From contig NZ_AOIV01000045.1 in the NCBI RefSeq assembly GCF_000337095.1, positions 62,001 to 126,000 on the forward strand: 64,000 nucleotides of DNA, given 5' to 3'. Of this stretch, positions 26,042 through 36,060 are shown in pieces; the first letter of the stretch is position 1; each line of letters begins with the position of its first letter. The translations under genes were made by a program, and so were the position numbers. The stretch comes from Halogeometricum pallidum JCM 14848 (GTDB lineage Archaea; Halobacteriota; Halobacteria; Halobacteriales; Haloferacaceae). Under the pieces are notes generated by a model. That model was not told where the DNA came from. It did not search any database and worked only from the letters and a program-made list of their open reading frames with translations.

Positions 26042-26554
26042 ATGAAATTCCCCTCGGTTCCCGGGCGGACCAGTGACGGTCGCCGAGTCCACCTCCCCGT
26101 CGACTTCGAGGGGGAACAGACGCTCGTCGTTCTCAGTTTCCACACGCGACAGCAGACGCTGGTCGACTCCTGGCGCGGGTTCGCCAACCAACTCCGCGAG
26201 GAGTACGACCACTTCGACTACTACGAACTGTTCATCACGGGCGGCCGGAGCGGGATGCTCCCGCCGTCGGTGATGGGCGGTCTCTCGCCGGAGAACGCGC
26301 GTCGAAAACTGGCCGACAACACGGTGTTCGTTCCCGTCGACAAACAGGCCTTCCAGCGCCGACTCGGCATCCTCGGCGAACAGACCATCTACGCCTTCCT
26401 CGTCGAGGACGGCGAGGTGGTCAGACAGGCGGCGGGCGTCCTCAACTCAACGACGGCCGAAGCCCTCGAATCGCTCCTCTCGGAGTACGAGAGCGCACAG
26501 AGTCAGTGGTCGCAGGCGACCGGAGAAGCCGCCGAAGAGTCCTCCGGCGGCTAA
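26042..26554 (+). CDS. Thioredoxin-fold-like protein without the redox cysteines
   Basis: 170 residues from MKFPSVPGRTSDGRRVHLPV. The order (VPGRTSDGRRVHLPVDFEGE, TLVVLSFHTRQQTLVDSW, DHFDYYELFITGG, LGILGEQTIYAFLVEDGEVV) follows the AhpC/TSA or ATP10-like thioredoxin fold: a strand ending in a loop where the CxxC would lie, then a strand pair near the end. No cysteine occurs anywhere in the protein, so a thiol redox role is excluded. The last 25 residues are Ser/Glu-rich. Function unknown; fold assignment is my inference. Confidence 0.55.
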   Translation: MKFPSVPGRTSDGRRVHLPVDFEGEQTLVVLSFHTRQQTLVDSWRGFANQLREEYDHFDYYELFITGGRSGMLPPSVMGGLSPENARRKLADNTVFVPVDKQAFQRRLGILGEQTIYAFLVEDGEVVRQAAGVLNSTTAEALESLLSEYESAQSQWSQATGEAAEESSGG

Positions 26555-26590
26555 GTTCCCTCCCTTTTCTTGCCCGCTGTCCGCCCCCGC

Positions 26591-27763
26591 TCAGACGGTT
26601 AACTCGACCGGATAGGACGTGAGGTTCTCGTACCCGTCTTCTGTCACCACCGCGATGTCCTCGATGCGGACGCCGCCGACCGACGGGTCGTACAGACCGG
26701 GTTCGACGGTGATGACGTGACCGGGCTTCAGTTCCCCGCCGGTGGGCGCCAGGCGCGGCAGTTCGTGCACGTCGAGGCCGACGCCGTGGCCCGTCGAGTG
26801 GATGAACCCCGTCTCGGCCGTCGGGTTCGCCCGGAGGGTGTCGTGACCGGCCCCCTCGTAGATGTCGCAGACGGCGTCGTGCACTTCCTCGCCGGTGACG
26901 CCGGGTTCGACGGCGTCGAGGGCGGCCGCTAACGCCTCGTGGGTCAGGTCGAACCACTCGCGAATCTCCGCGGAGGGTTCACCCTTCAGAAACGTCCGCG
27001 TCATGTCGGCGTGGTAGCCGGTCGACTTCGACCGCGGGAAGATGTCGATGATTATCGCCTCGTCGGCGCGGAGCGGTCCGCTGCCCTGGTCGTGCGGGTC
27101 GGCGGCGTCGGCGCCGCAGGCGACGATGGTGTCGTCCAGTCCGCACCCGTGTCGGAGCAGCGTCACCTCTATCTCCTCTTTGACGCGTTCGCTCGTCAGC
27201 GGTTCGCCGTCGTGGACGAGGATACCGTCCTCGACGTCCGCGGCGGCGATGAGGTCCTCGGCGGCGCGCATCGACGCCTCGTTGGCCTCCTGGGCCGCGC
27301 GGACGTGCGCTATCTCCTCGTCGGTCTTCGCGGCGCGAATCTCCGTCACCCGGTCGCTGTGGTCGGGCGTCACGGACACGTCCCGGTCGCGGAGTCCGTC
27401 GGCGGGGCCGAGGGGGAACCGCTCGGGGGTCAGCACCGACGAGGTACCGTAGTCGTCGAGGAACGACGCGTGGACGCGCGCCTTCGCCTCGGCGGGGCCG
27501 TACTCGGCGGCCAAGTCGCGGTAGTCGTACTCGGCGACGCGGCGCACCTCGTCGGCGCGGCTCTGTTTTTTCGCCCGACCGTACTCCAGCGCGGAGACGA
27601 GAAGCACCGTCTCTTCGGGGGTGTACAGCGTCACGAACGGGTCGTGCGCCTCGAACCCCGAGAGGTACTTCTGCGTCGAGTTGTGGCTCGTGTCGTCGAC
27701 GAGATAGCCGTCGGCGTCCTCCTCGTCGAGGAGGGCGTCGAGCGACGAGAGGTCCGGATCCAT
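26591..27763 (-). CDS. M24 family metallopeptidase (Xaa-Pro aminopeptidase-like)
   Basis: 390 residues from [20 protein letters not shown]. The creatinase N domain is about 1-150. The pita-bread catalytic domain shows the metal ligands: Asp in IIIDIFPRS, Asp/His in YHADMTRTF, His in [12 protein letters not shown], Glu in ITVEPGLY and Glu in GVRIEDIAV. The [17 protein letters not shown] ending is typical. Likely cleaves X-Pro bonds. The ATG at 27763 gives the normal N terminus; the frame stays open upstream into the divergent aroA promoter. Divergent from aroA with a 142-base gap. Confidence 0.88.
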   Translation of the reverse strand: MDPDLSSLDALLDEEDADGYLVDDTSHNSTQKYLSGFEAHDPFVTLYTPEETVLLVSALEYGRAKKQSRADEVRRVAEYDYRDLAAEYGPAEAKARVHASFLDDYGTSSVLTPERFPLGPADGLRDRDVSVTPDHSDRVTEIRAAKTDEEIAHVRAAQEANEASMRAAEDLIAAADVEDGILVHDGEPLTSERVKEEIEVTLLRHGCGLDDTIVACGADAADPHDQGSGPLRADEAIIIDIFPRSKSTGYHADMTRTFLKGEPSAEIREWFDLTHEALAAALDAVEPGVTGEEVHDAVCDIYEGAGHDTLRANPTAETGFIHSTGHGVGLDVHELPRLAPTGGELKPGHVITVEPGLYDPSVGGVRIEDIAVVTEDGYENLTSYPVELTV

Positions 27764-27905
27764 GGCCCCGGCTTCGACGTGGCGGCTCATAAGCGCACGC
27801 GTCCCGGAACGGCGCGGGAGGGTCGGACCGCCGAGCGCGACCGACCGGAGCGGAATCCTCGCCGCCTCCGGTACCCTCATACGGACCCCCGCGCCATCGG
27901 AGAGC

Positions 27906-29207
27906 ATGGACGTCACCATCTCGCCGTCTCGCGTCGAGGGACGCGCGCGCGCCCCACCGTCGAAGAGTTACACCCACCGCGCCATCCTCGCCGCGGGCTA
28001 CGGCGGGGACGCGACGGTCCGGACCCCCCTCGTCAGCGCCGACACGCGGGCGACGATGCGGTTCGTGGACGCCTCCGGCGGCGAGACGACGCTGGCTGAG
28101 GACGAATCGTCGCTGACCGTCTCGGGGTTCGACGGCCGACCCGAGACGCCCGAGGACGTGGTGAACTGCGAGAACTCGGGGACGACGATGCGCCTCGTGA
28201 CCGCCTGCGCCGCCCTCGGCGACGGTCTGACGGTCCTCACGGGCGACGACTCACTCCGCTCGCGCCCGCAGGGTCCGCTTCTCGACGCCGTCGAGTCGCT
28301 CGACGCCCGCGGCGAGTCCACCCGCGGGAACGGGCAGGCGCCCCTCGTCCTCGGCGGCGGAATGACCGGCGGGAGCGTCTCCATCCCCGGCGACGTCTCC
28401 TCGCAGTACATCTCCGCGCTCCTGATGGCCGGCGCCGTCACCGAGGAGGGAATCGACGTCGAACTGGAGACGGAGCTCAAATCGGCGCCGTACGTCGACA
28501 TCACGCTCGAACTGTTGGAGGAGTACGGCGTCGACGCCGAGCAAACCGACGAGGGGTTCTCCGTCGCCGGCGGGCAGTCCTACGACCCCGAAGGCGGGGA
28601 GTACGAGGTGCCCGGCGACTTCTCCTCCATCTCCTATCTCCTCGCGGCGGGCGCGACGGCCGGCGCCGAGGGCGAGTCCGTCGTCGTCGAGGGCGCCCGA
28701 CCCAGCGCGCAGGGCGACGCCGCCATCATCGACATCGTCCGCGAGATGGGTTCGGACGTCGAGTGGGACCGCGATGCGGGCGAACTGACCGTTTCGCGCG
28801 CCGACCTCTCGGGGACGACGGTGGACGTGGGCGACACGCCGGACCTCCTGCCGACCATCGCCGTCCTCGGCGCCGTCGCCGACGGCGACACCGTCATCGA
28901 GAACTGCGAGCACGTCCGCTACAAGGAGACCGACCGCGTGAGCGCGATGGCCGAGGAGTTGGAGAAGATGGGCGCCTCGGTCACCGAGGAGACCGACCGG
29001 CTGACGGTCCACGGCGGCGAGACGGACCTGACGGGCGCGACGGTGGACGGCAGGCACGACCACCGCATCGTGATGTCGCTGGCGCTGGCCGGACTCGTCG
29101 CCGACGGCGAGACGACGGTGACCGGCGCCGAACACGTCGACGTGTCGTTCCCGAACTTCTTCGAGACGCTGGAGTCGCTGGGGACGTCGGTCCGGCGCGA
29201 CGAGTAG
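27906..29207 (+). CDS. aroA: 3-phosphoshikimate 1-carboxyvinyltransferase (EPSP synthase)
   Basis: 433 residues. Signature segments: [17 protein letters not shown] (Lys/Ser binding of shikimate-3-phosphate), [45 protein letters not shown] and [20 protein letters not shown], the last two being the PEP-binding side. It makes EPSP for AroC, whose gene follows 590 bases later with a DUF6653-like gene on the other strand between. Start 27906 gives the family N terminus ([12 protein letters not shown]). Confidence 0.95.
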   Translation: MDVTISPSRVEGRARAPPSKSYTHRAILAAGYGGDATVRTPLVSADTRATMRFVDASGGETTLAEDESSLTVSGFDGRPETPEDVVNCENSGTTMRLVTACAALGDGLTVLTGDDSLRSRPQGPLLDAVESLDARGESTRGNGQAPLVLGGGMTGGSVSIPGDVSSQYISALLMAGAVTEEGIDVELETELKSAPYVDITLELLEEYGVDAEQTDEGFSVAGGQSYDPEGGEYEVPGDFSSISYLLAAGATAGAEGESVVVEGARPSAQGDAAIIDIVREMGSDVEWDRDAGELTVSRADLSGTTVDVGDTPDLLPTIAVLGAVADGDTVIENCEHVRYKETDRVSAMAEELEKMGASVTEETDRLTVHGGETDLTGATVDGRHDHRIVMSLALAGLVADGETTVTGAEHVDVSFPNFFETLESLGTSVRRDE

Positions 29208-29210
29208 GCG

Positions 29211-29702
29211 CTACTCGGCGCTCGATTCCGCACTCGACGCCGCCGGCCCGGTGGGTCCCTCGCCGGTCACGCCCGTCTCCCGAACGACGGCGTCGACCCA
29301 CCGGAGCTTGAACTCCATCGCACAGAGCGTTCCGAGGACCGTCCCGAAGCGGTCGCGGCGCACGGCCGAGACGAGGGCGTAGAGCGTCGCGACGGCGTTG
29401 CACAGGTTGAGTACGTTCGGGTAGTCCGTCCCCATCGTTCCGTTACCTTCGCTCAGCCACTCGCGTTCGGCGAGGACGATTCGGCTGAGGTACGAGTCCG
29501 TCCGCTCCGGCGCCGGGAACACCACCGGGTTGACGAGCGTGAACGCGAGCGTCGCGAGGAGGAGGCGCCGGTCGCGGCGGTAGACGGCGGTCATCAGGGC
29601 GGGGAGCGCGAGGAAGCGCGTGCCGGCGCTCCACGGGTTCGCGTGACGCGCCCAGAACGTCTCTTCGAGGCGTTCGCGGAGCGTCGGGTCTGAGTCGGTC
29701 AT
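29211..29702 (-). CDS. Conserved membrane-associated haloarchaeal protein (DUF6653-like)
   Basis: 163 residues from MTDSDPTLRERLEETFWARH. The motif FWARHANPWSAGTRFLALPA followed by a hydrophobic span and YRRDRRLLLATLAFTLVNPV is the hallmark of a family I recall as DUF6653. Two or three hydrophobic segments (about 28-45, 48-65, 100-118) suggest an integral membrane protein. Ends with a Ser/Glu tail. It sits opposite to and between aroA and aroC; its stop is three bases from the aroA stop. Function unknown. Confidence 0.75.
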   Translation of the reverse strand: MTDSDPTLRERLEETFWARHANPWSAGTRFLALPALMTAVYRRDRRLLLATLAFTLVNPVVFPAPERTDSYLSRIVLAEREWLSEGNGTMGTDYPNVLNLCNAVATLYALVSAVRRDRFGTVLGTLCAMEFKLRWVDAVVRETGVTGEGPTGPAASSAESSAE

Positions 29703-29796
29703 GGGATCGATAAGCGGGGAAACGACGTAGCTCTCCCGTCGCCCCGTTTGCGCCTTTCTGCAACCTCTAAATGCCCGCGTCACAGAGCGACGGGTA

Positions 29797-30948
29797 ATGA
29801 ACGGCAACCGTTTCGGCCGACTCTTCCAGGTGACGACCTACGGCGAGAGCCACGGTGACGCGATGGGCGTCACCGTCTCGGGGTGCCCGGCCGGCCTCGA
29901 ACTCGACGAGGACGACGTGCAGGCGGAACTCGACCGACGGAAACCGGGCCAGTCGATGATAACCACCTCCCGGGGCGAACCCGACGCCGTCGCCATCAAC
30001 TCGGGGACGCAGGACGGCTACACGACGGGCACGCCCATCGGGATGGTCATCGAGAACAAGGACGCCCGTTCGGGCAAGTACGAACCGTACGTGACGGCGC
30101 CGCGGCCCTCTCACGGCGACTTCACCTACTCCGCGAAGTTCGGTACGCGCAACTGGGGCGGCGGCGGCCGGTCCTCCGCGCGCGAGACGGTGAACTGGGT
30201 GGCCGCCGGCGCGGTGGCCAAGAAGGTTCTCGAAGCGGAGGGCGTCGAGGTCAAAGCCCACGTGAACCAGATCGGCGACGTGGAGGCGCCGCCGGTGACG
30301 TTCGAGGACATGGTCGAACACGCCGAGGAGAACGAGGTGCGCTGTGCGCACCCCGAGACGGCCGAGAAGATGCTCGAGAAGATAGAGCGGTACCAGGAGG
30401 AGGGCGACTCCATCGGGGGGTCGATCTACTTCGAGACGCGCGGGGTCCCGCGCGGCCTCGGCGCGCCGCGGTTCGACTCGTTCCCGGCGCGACTCGGGCA
30501 GGCGATGATGGCAATCCCGGCGACGACGGGGTTCGAGTTCGGCCTCGGCCGCGAGGCGCGCGAGTGGACCGGCAAGGACCGAAACGAGGACTGGGAGTTC
30601 GACGAGGAGGGCGACCCGACGCCGGTCGGCAACAAACACGGCGGCATCCAGGGCGGCATCACCACCGGTCAGCCGATATTCGGCGAGGTGACGTGGCACG
30701 CGCCCACCTCGATTCCGAAAGCGCAGACGACGGTCGACTGGGAGACGGGCGAGGAGAAGGACATTCAGGTCGTCGGCCGACACGACCCGGTGCTCCCGCC
30801 GCGGGCCGTCCCCGTCGTCGAGGCGATGCTGTATCTCACCATCGTCGACTTCATGCTCCTCGGCGGACGCGTCAACCCCGACCGGATGGACGGGAAGGCG
30901 GGCGAGTACGACACCGATTACCACCCCCGTAGTCCGGGGAACGAGTAA
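29797..30948 (+). CDS. aroC: Chorismate synthase
   Basis: 383 residues. All three chorismate synthase signatures are present: GESHGDAMGVTVSGCPAGLE near the start, the central ARETVNWVAAGAVAKK with the GGGRSSAR motif before it, and RHDPVLPPRAVPVVEAM near the end. It converts EPSP to chorismate using reduced FMN, without a fused flavin reductase. With aroA, aroK and the chorismate mutase in this window, several pathway steps are close but not in one operon. Confidence 0.95.
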   Translation: MNGNRFGRLFQVTTYGESHGDAMGVTVSGCPAGLELDEDDVQAELDRRKPGQSMITTSRGEPDAVAINSGTQDGYTTGTPIGMVIENKDARSGKYEPYVTAPRPSHGDFTYSAKFGTRNWGGGGRSSARETVNWVAAGAVAKKVLEAEGVEVKAHVNQIGDVEAPPVTFEDMVEHAEENEVRCAHPETAEKMLEKIERYQEEGDSIGGSIYFETRGVPRGLGAPRFDSFPARLGQAMMAIPATTGFEFGLGREAREWTGKDRNEDWEFDEEGDPTPVGNKHGGIQGGITTGQPIFGEVTWHAPTSIPKAQTTVDWETGEEKDIQVVGRHDPVLPPRAVPVVEAMLYLTIVDFMLLGGRVNPDRMDGKAGEYDTDYHPRSPGNE

Positions 30949-31122
30949 CGCCGTTCCGGGGAACCGACGGGGAGGCGATTCTTGCCTCGCCCCGACGGGA
31001 AAACTGGTCGTGTGTCCACAAATGGACGACTTCCGCGGAGTGTACTATGAATATTAGGTCTATCATCATCTTTCCTTGTTAACTCATAGCAAAGGCTTTA
31101 ATCTCCTCCTCACGAAAATATG

Positions 31123-31128
31123 TATTAA
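31123..31128 (+). promoter_or_regulatory. Probable TATA box of korA
   Basis: TATTAA in ATGTATTAATGG, about 30 bases before the korA ATG. A second AT-rich element (GGCTTTAATC) lies near 31099. Immediately downstream, at 31130-31143, is a perfect inverted repeat GGCCC-TCGC-GGGCC covering the region up to the start site, which may be an operator or an RNA hairpin. Confidence 0.4.
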
Positions 31129-31155
31129 TGGCCCTCGCGGGCCTGAGTGGAAGAT

Positions 31156-33054
31156 ATGACTGACGATGAACTTATCTGGCGAATCGCAGGCGGTTCTGGG
31201 GACGGTATCGCCTCGACGAGCCAAAACTTCGCGAAGGCCCTGATGCGTTCGGGGCTTCACGTATTCACACACCGTCACTACCCGTCGCGGATTCGCGGCG
31301 GCCACACGTACACGGAGATTCGCGCCTCCGCCGACCCCGTCAAGTCCCGCGGGGACGGCTACAACTTCCTGCTCGCGCTGGGCGACTCGTTCGCCCGGAA
31401 CCCGCAGGAGAACGCGTACTACGGTAACGAGGAGGTCAAGCCGCTGTCGGAGAACCTCGACGAACTTCGCGAAGGCGGGGTCATCGTCTACGACTCCGGG
31501 CTGCTCGACACCAGCGAGATAGAGGACTTCGACGAACGCGTCGAGGAGAACAACTGGCACGTCTACGACATCGACCTGCGCACGATGGCTCGCGAGCACG
31601 GGCGCGAGGTCATGCGCAACACGGCCGGCGTCGGCGTCACGTGCGCCATCGCCGGCATCGACACCGAGTGGATCGAGGACCTCATGCGCGATGCGATGCC
31701 CGAGAAGATCCTCGACCCCAACCTCGAAATCCTCGAAGCGGCCCACGAGATGGTCCGAGAGGAGTACGACGTCGACGCCCCCGACATCTCGGTGCCCGAG
31801 GGCGAACACGACGAGGAGCAGGTGCTCCTGTCGGGGTCCGACGCCATCGCCTACGGCGCCCTCGACGAGGGCTGCCGGTTCATCGCGGGCTATCCGATGA
31901 CCCCGTGGACCGAGGTGTTCACCATCATGTCCCAGAACCTGCCCGAGGTCGGCGGTATCTCCGAGCAGGTCGAGGACGAAATCGCGGCGGCGGCGCTGGC
32001 CATCGGCGCCTCCCACGCCGGCACGAAGGCGATGTCCGGATCCTCCGGCGGCGGCTTCGCGCTGATGTCCGAACCGCTCGGCCTCGCCGAGATGACCGAG
32101 ACGCCGGTCGTCCTCGTCGAAGCCATGCGCGCCGGTCCCTCGACGGGTATGCCGACCAAGCCCGAACAGGGCGACCTCGAACACGTCCTGTACACCTCGC
32201 AGGGCGACTCTCACCGCGTCGTCTTCGCGCCCTCGGACGCCGCCGAGGCGTACCGCCAGACGCGCAAGGCGTTCCAGATCGCCTACGAGTACCAGATCCC
32301 GTCCATCGTCCTCTACGACCAGAAGAACGGCGGGGAACTCCGGAACGTCCCGGCCAGCGTCTTCGACGAGGAACCGAACGGCGACATCGGCTCGGTCATC
32401 TCCGAGGAGGACCTCGCGGACGCGCCGCACGACCCCTCCGGGAAGTACAACCGCTTCCAGTACGAGGGCGAGAACGGCGTCAGTCAGCGGTCCATCCCCG
32501 GTCAGAAGGGCGGTCGCTACCTCGCGACCGGCAACGAGCACATGCCCGCCGGTCACATCGCCGAGGACCCGGACAACCGCGTCTACCAGGTGAACCGTCG
32601 CATGGAGAAACTCGAGGCCATCCGCGCGGAACTCGACGAGGGCGACGTGCCGAACAACACGCACTACGGCCCCGACGAGGCCGAGTACGGCATCATGACG
32701 TTCGGCTCCCAGCAGGGGACCGTCGAGGAGGCCGTCGACCGACTCAACGACGACGGCCACTCCGTGAAGGCCTTCGGCGTCTCCGAGATGGCGCCGTACC
32801 CGGTCGAGCAGGTGTCGGAGTTCCTCGAGAGCGTCGACGAGTGTCTCGTCGTCGAGATGAACGCCTCGGCGCAGTTCCGCGGCCTCACGCAGAAGGAAAT
32901 CGGCAAGTACGGCGAGAAGCTCTCGAGTCTCCTCAAGTACAACGGTAACCCGTTCGAACCCGACGAGATCACCGAGGGCTTCGTCAAGAGCATCGTCGAA
33001 GGTGAGGAACTGCCCACCCACGAGACCAAATTCGTCCCCGCAGCGAGTGATTAA
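31156..33054 (+). CDS. korA: 2-oxoacid:ferredoxin oxidoreductase, alpha (fused gamma-alpha) subunit
   Basis: 632 residues. The N-terminal gamma domain (about 1-190) reads WRIAGGSGDGIASTSQNFAK and HYPSRIRGGHTYTEIR; the alpha pyrimidine-binding domain starts at about 215 (LLSGSDAIAYGALDEGCRFI, GYPMTPWTEVF) with the conserved PTKPEQGDLEHVLY. Together with KorB it oxidises a 2-oxo acid (2-oxoglutarate or pyruvate) to acyl-CoA and reduces ferredoxin; haloarchaea use these in place of NAD-linked dehydrogenase complexes. Substrate between the two cannot be decided here. ATG 31156 fits the promoter and the family start. korB follows after three bases. Confidence 0.9.
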   Translation: MTDDELIWRIAGGSGDGIASTSQNFAKALMRSGLHVFTHRHYPSRIRGGHTYTEIRASADPVKSRGDGYNFLLALGDSFARNPQENAYYGNEEVKPLSENLDELREGGVIVYDSGLLDTSEIEDFDERVEENNWHVYDIDLRTMAREHGREVMRNTAGVGVTCAIAGIDTEWIEDLMRDAMPEKILDPNLEILEAAHEMVREEYDVDAPDISVPEGEHDEEQVLLSGSDAIAYGALDEGCRFIAGYPMTPWTEVFTIMSQNLPEVGGISEQVEDEIAAAALAIGASHAGTKAMSGSSGGGFALMSEPLGLAEMTETPVVLVEAMRAGPSTGMPTKPEQGDLEHVLYTSQGDSHRVVFAPSDAAEAYRQTRKAFQIAYEYQIPSIVLYDQKNGGELRNVPASVFDEEPNGDIGSVISEEDLADAPHDPSGKYNRFQYEGENGVSQRSIPGQKGGRYLATGNEHMPAGHIAEDPDNRVYQVNRRMEKLEAIRAELDEGDVPNNTHYGPDEAEYGIMTFGSQQGTVEEAVDRLNDDGHSVKAFGVSEMAPYPVEQVSEFLESVDECLVVEMNASAQFRGLTQKEIGKYGEKLSSLLKYNGNPFEPDEITEGFVKSIVEGEELPTHETKFVPAASD

Positions 33055-33057
33055 CTA

Positions 33058-33996
33058 ATGAGCGCATTCAACGCAATCGGCGAGAACGTCGAACGAGACC
33101 GCAACGAGTACACGCCCGGACTCGAACCCCAGCCCACGTGGTGTCCCGGCTGTGGCGACTTCGGGGTCCTCAAGGCCCTGAAGGGCGCCGCGGCGGAACT
33201 CGGGCTGTCGCCCGAGGAGATGCTCGTCGTCACGGGCATCGGCTGCTCGGGTAAGCTGAACAGCTACTTCGATTCCTACGGCTTCCACACCATCCACGGT
33301 CGCTCGCTCCCCATCGCGCGCGCCGCGAAACTCGCGAACCCCGGCCTGACGGTCGTCGCCGCCGGCGGCGACGGCGACGGCTACGGTATCGGCGGAAACC
33401 ACTTCATGCACTCCGCCCGCGAGAACCACGACATGACCTACATCGTGTTCAACAACGAGATCTTCGGCCTGACGAAGGGCCAGACCTCGCCCACGTCGCC
33501 GATGGGTCACAAATCGAAGACCCAGCCTCACGGCTCGGCCAAACAGCCGCTTCGGCCGCTGTCGATGTCCCTCAACGCGGGCGCGTCGTACGTCGCCCGC
33601 ACCGCCGCCGTCAACCCGAACCAGGCGAAGGACATCATCGTCGAGGCCATCGAGCACGACGGGTTCAGCCACATCGACTTCCTGACCCAGTGTCCGACCT
33701 GGAACAAGGACGCAAAGCAGTACGTTCCCTACATCGACATCAACGACTCGGAGGACTACGACATCGACGTCTCCGACCGCAAGTCCGCCTCCGACCTGAT
33801 GTACGAGACTGAGAACGCCCTCAACGAGGGTACCGTCCTCACCGGTCGGTACTACCACGACGAGGACCGCCCGTCCTACCAGCAGGAGAAGCAGAACATC
33901 GGCGAGATGCCCGAGGAACCCCTCGCGGAGCGCTACTTCGACGAGGACTACGAGTGGGAGCGCTCGTACGACATGTTCCTCGACAAGCACAAGTAA
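33058..33996 (+). CDS. korB: 2-oxoacid:ferredoxin oxidoreductase, beta subunit
   Basis: 312 residues. The start holds a cysteine cluster PTWCPGCGDFGVLKALKGA and a further Cys in GIGCSGKLNSY, which ligate the Fe-S cluster; the TPP-binding motif is GGDGDGYGIGGNHFMHSAR ending in VFNNEIFGLTKGQTSPTSP. It supplies the TPP and Fe-S centres that work with KorA. No separate delta ferredoxin gene is nearby, as usual in haloarchaea where [2Fe-2S] ferredoxin is the acceptor. Tail is acidic and aromatic-rich. Confidence 0.93.
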   Translation: MSAFNAIGENVERDRNEYTPGLEPQPTWCPGCGDFGVLKALKGAAAELGLSPEEMLVVTGIGCSGKLNSYFDSYGFHTIHGRSLPIARAAKLANPGLTVVAAGGDGDGYGIGGNHFMHSARENHDMTYIVFNNEIFGLTKGQTSPTSPMGHKSKTQPHGSAKQPLRPLSMSLNAGASYVARTAAVNPNQAKDIIVEAIEHDGFSHIDFLTQCPTWNKDAKQYVPYIDINDSEDYDIDVSDRKSASDLMYETENALNEGTVLTGRYYHDEDRPSYQQEKQNIGEMPEEPLAERYFDEDYEWERSYDMFLDKHK

Positions 33997-34060
33997 CGCC
34001 CACGAGGCGCCGTTTTCGGCGTCCGAATCCGCCGCCGATTCTGTTTTCCGATTCGGAAGA

Positions 34061-34068
34061 TATTTTTT
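34061..34068 (+). promoter_or_regulatory. TATA box of the Lrp-type regulator
   Basis: TATTTTTT, centred about 26 bases before ATG 34091, so the transcript is probably leaderless. It lies in the 94-base gap after korB, so the regulator has its own promoter. Confidence 0.5.
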
Positions 34069-34090
34069 CAGCGAAGCAAAACAGTTAGCT

Positions 34091-34519
34091 ATGGAAGCAA
34101 CCTCCACGGAGGGACGCATCCTCGCCGTCCTCGAACAGGACGCGCAGGCGTCCTACGCGGAAATCGCCGAACGAGCGGACGTCTCGAAACCGACGGTCCG
34201 CAAGTACATCCAGAAACTGGAGTCCGACGGCGTCATCGTCGGCTACTCCGCCGACGTGGACCCGAAGAAACTCTCCGGGCAGTCCATCGCGTTCGTCGGC
34301 ATCGACATCGCCTCCGAGCGGTACGTCGAGGCGACGCGCGCCCTGAAGGAGTTAGAGGACGTGGAGTCGCTGTACTCCTCCTCGGGCGACCACATGCTGA
34401 TGGCCGAGGTTCGCGCCGCCGACGGCGACGCCCTCGGGGACGTCATCGCCGAACAGATACTCTCCATCGACGGCGTCACCGCCGCGCACCCGTCGTTCCT
34501 CCAAGAACGGCTGAAGTGA
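34091..34519 (+). CDS. Lrp/AsnC family transcriptional regulator
   Basis: 142 residues. N-terminal HTH (about 5-50): TEGRILAVLEQDAQASYAEI, AERADVSKPTVRKYIQKLES. C-terminal RAM ligand domain: SIAFVGIDIASERYVEATRA, LYSSSGDHMLMAEVRAAD, ISIDGVTAAHPSF-like end. Standard length. Such regulators bind amino acids as effectors. Position directly after korAB suggests it may regulate central or amino acid metabolism, including korAB; that is inference. Confidence 0.88.
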   Translation: MEATSTEGRILAVLEQDAQASYAEIAERADVSKPTVRKYIQKLESDGVIVGYSADVDPKKLSGQSIAFVGIDIASERYVEATRALKELEDVESLYSSSGDHMLMAEVRAADGDALGDVIAEQILSIDGVTAAHPSFLQERLK

Positions 34520-34677
34520 GATAGTCGCGTCCCGCGGAACCGACCGTCCTCACCGTCCCTCCGTTTCCTCCCGCGCCGACGAACGTCGGCGTCCCTCTCG
34601 CTCTCGCCGTCGACGCTCCGGGTTCACTTTCGCTCCGCTTTGCGAACACTAACGAGTCCGGAGGACCGAACGCCGGT

Positions 34678-35970
34678 ATGGCGGGCGAGACGCTACCCGG
34701 CGTGACGCGCGAGGAACGCACCGACGCGCGCGTCGTCCTCCACGTCGACATGGACTGCTTTTACGCCTCCTGCGAACGCCTGCGCGAACCCGCCCTCCGC
34801 GGGGAACCCCTCGTCGTCGGCATGGGCTACGAGGACGGCGAGTCGTTCGGCGCCGTCGCCACCGCGAGTTACGAGGCGCGCGAGTTCGGCATCGAGAGCG
34901 CCCAACCCATCTCGCAGGCTCTCGAACGCCTCCCGCCGATTACGGAGTCGGACGAGGAACCCGGCGGGCACTACCGCCCCGTCGACATCGAGTTCTACGA
35001 GTCCGTCGCCGAGGAGGTGCGCGAGATTCTGCACGAGTGCGCCGACGTGGTGCGCGAGGTGAGCATCGACGAGGCGTATCTCGACGTGACCGACAGCACC
35101 GCGTGGCGGACCGTCGGCGGCGACGGGGAACGGGAGCGAACGCTCGCGGAGGGCGTCGGCCGCCACCTCAAACAGCGCATCGCCCGCGAGGTGGGCGTCC
35201 CGGCCAGCGTCGGCGTCGCGCCCAACATGTCGGCCGCGAAGGTCGCCTCCGATCACGACAAACCCGACGGACTGGTCGTCGTCCCGCCCGGGTCGGTCCG
35301 CGACTTTCTCGCACCTCTCTCCGTCACGGAGGTTCACGGCGTCGGTCCCGTGACGGCGCGGAAGATGGGCGAGATGGAGATTCGGACGGCGGGCGACCTC
35401 GCGGCCGCGGACCCCGACCGATTGGAGGAGCGGTTCGGGTCGCGCGGGCGCGAACTCCACGACCGGGCGCGCGGCGTCGACGACCGGGAGGTGACGCCGA
35501 CGGGGCGACCCAAGAGCCTCTCGCGGGAGTCGGCGTTCGCCGAGGCGACGGCCGACTCGGCGGAGAAGGCCGACGTCGTCACCGGCCTCGCGGCCGACGT
35601 GGCCGACCGCGCGCGGAGTCGCGGCGCGATGTACCGCACCATCGGCATCAAGGTGGTCCGCCCGCCGTACGACGTGAACACGCGCGCGCGGTCGCTCTCC
35701 GGCCCCGTCGACGACCCCGAACTCGTGCGAGAGGTCGCGCTCGACCTCCTGACGGAGTTCGACGGCGACGCCGCACGAAAGGTGGGCGTCCGCGTCTCCA
35801 ACCTCTCGTTCGCCGACGCCGACCAGTCCCGACTCGACGGCTGGGAGGGGTCGGCCGCGGCGGTGTCGACCGACGGGGCCGGCGAGGGGTCGGCGGGCGC
35901 GGAGGGCGACGGCGGGCGGGAGGTCGGCGACGCGACGGACGGGCAGGTCTCTCTCGGCGAGTTCGACTGA
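34678..35970 (+). CDS. dinB: DNA polymerase IV (Y family)
   Basis: 430 residues. Catalytic carboxylates: HVDMDCFYASCERLREPALR at about 24-43 and VREVSIDEAYLDVTD at about 124-138. HhH-type thumb VHGVGPVTARKMGEMEIRTA and little-finger domain SLSRESAFAEATADS follow. It copies past damaged template bases. The last 50 residues are Gly/Ala/Glu-rich (GEGSAGAEGDGGREVGD) and finish with QVSLGEFD, which resembles a PCNA-interaction motif (QxxLxxF). That short peptide is the probable clamp contact. Confidence 0.93.
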   Translation: MAGETLPGVTREERTDARVVLHVDMDCFYASCERLREPALRGEPLVVGMGYEDGESFGAVATASYEAREFGIESAQPISQALERLPPITESDEEPGGHYRPVDIEFYESVAEEVREILHECADVVREVSIDEAYLDVTDSTAWRTVGGDGERERTLAEGVGRHLKQRIAREVGVPASVGVAPNMSAAKVASDHDKPDGLVVVPPGSVRDFLAPLSVTEVHGVGPVTARKMGEMEIRTAGDLAAADPDRLEERFGSRGRELHDRARGVDDREVTPTGRPKSLSRESAFAEATADSAEKADVVTGLAADVADRARSRGAMYRTIGIKVVRPPYDVNTRARSLSGPVDDPELVREVALDLLTEFDGDAARKVGVRVSNLSFADADQSRLDGWEGSAAAVSTDGAGEGSAGAEGDGGREVGDATDGQVSLGEFD

Positions 35971-36060
35971 GCCTCTCTTCCGGCCGTTCACCGCGTCGCG
36001 TCCGACGCGCGACGGACGCGAGGGGAGGAACTATGAGGACGCGCGCGGACGAACCGGTAG

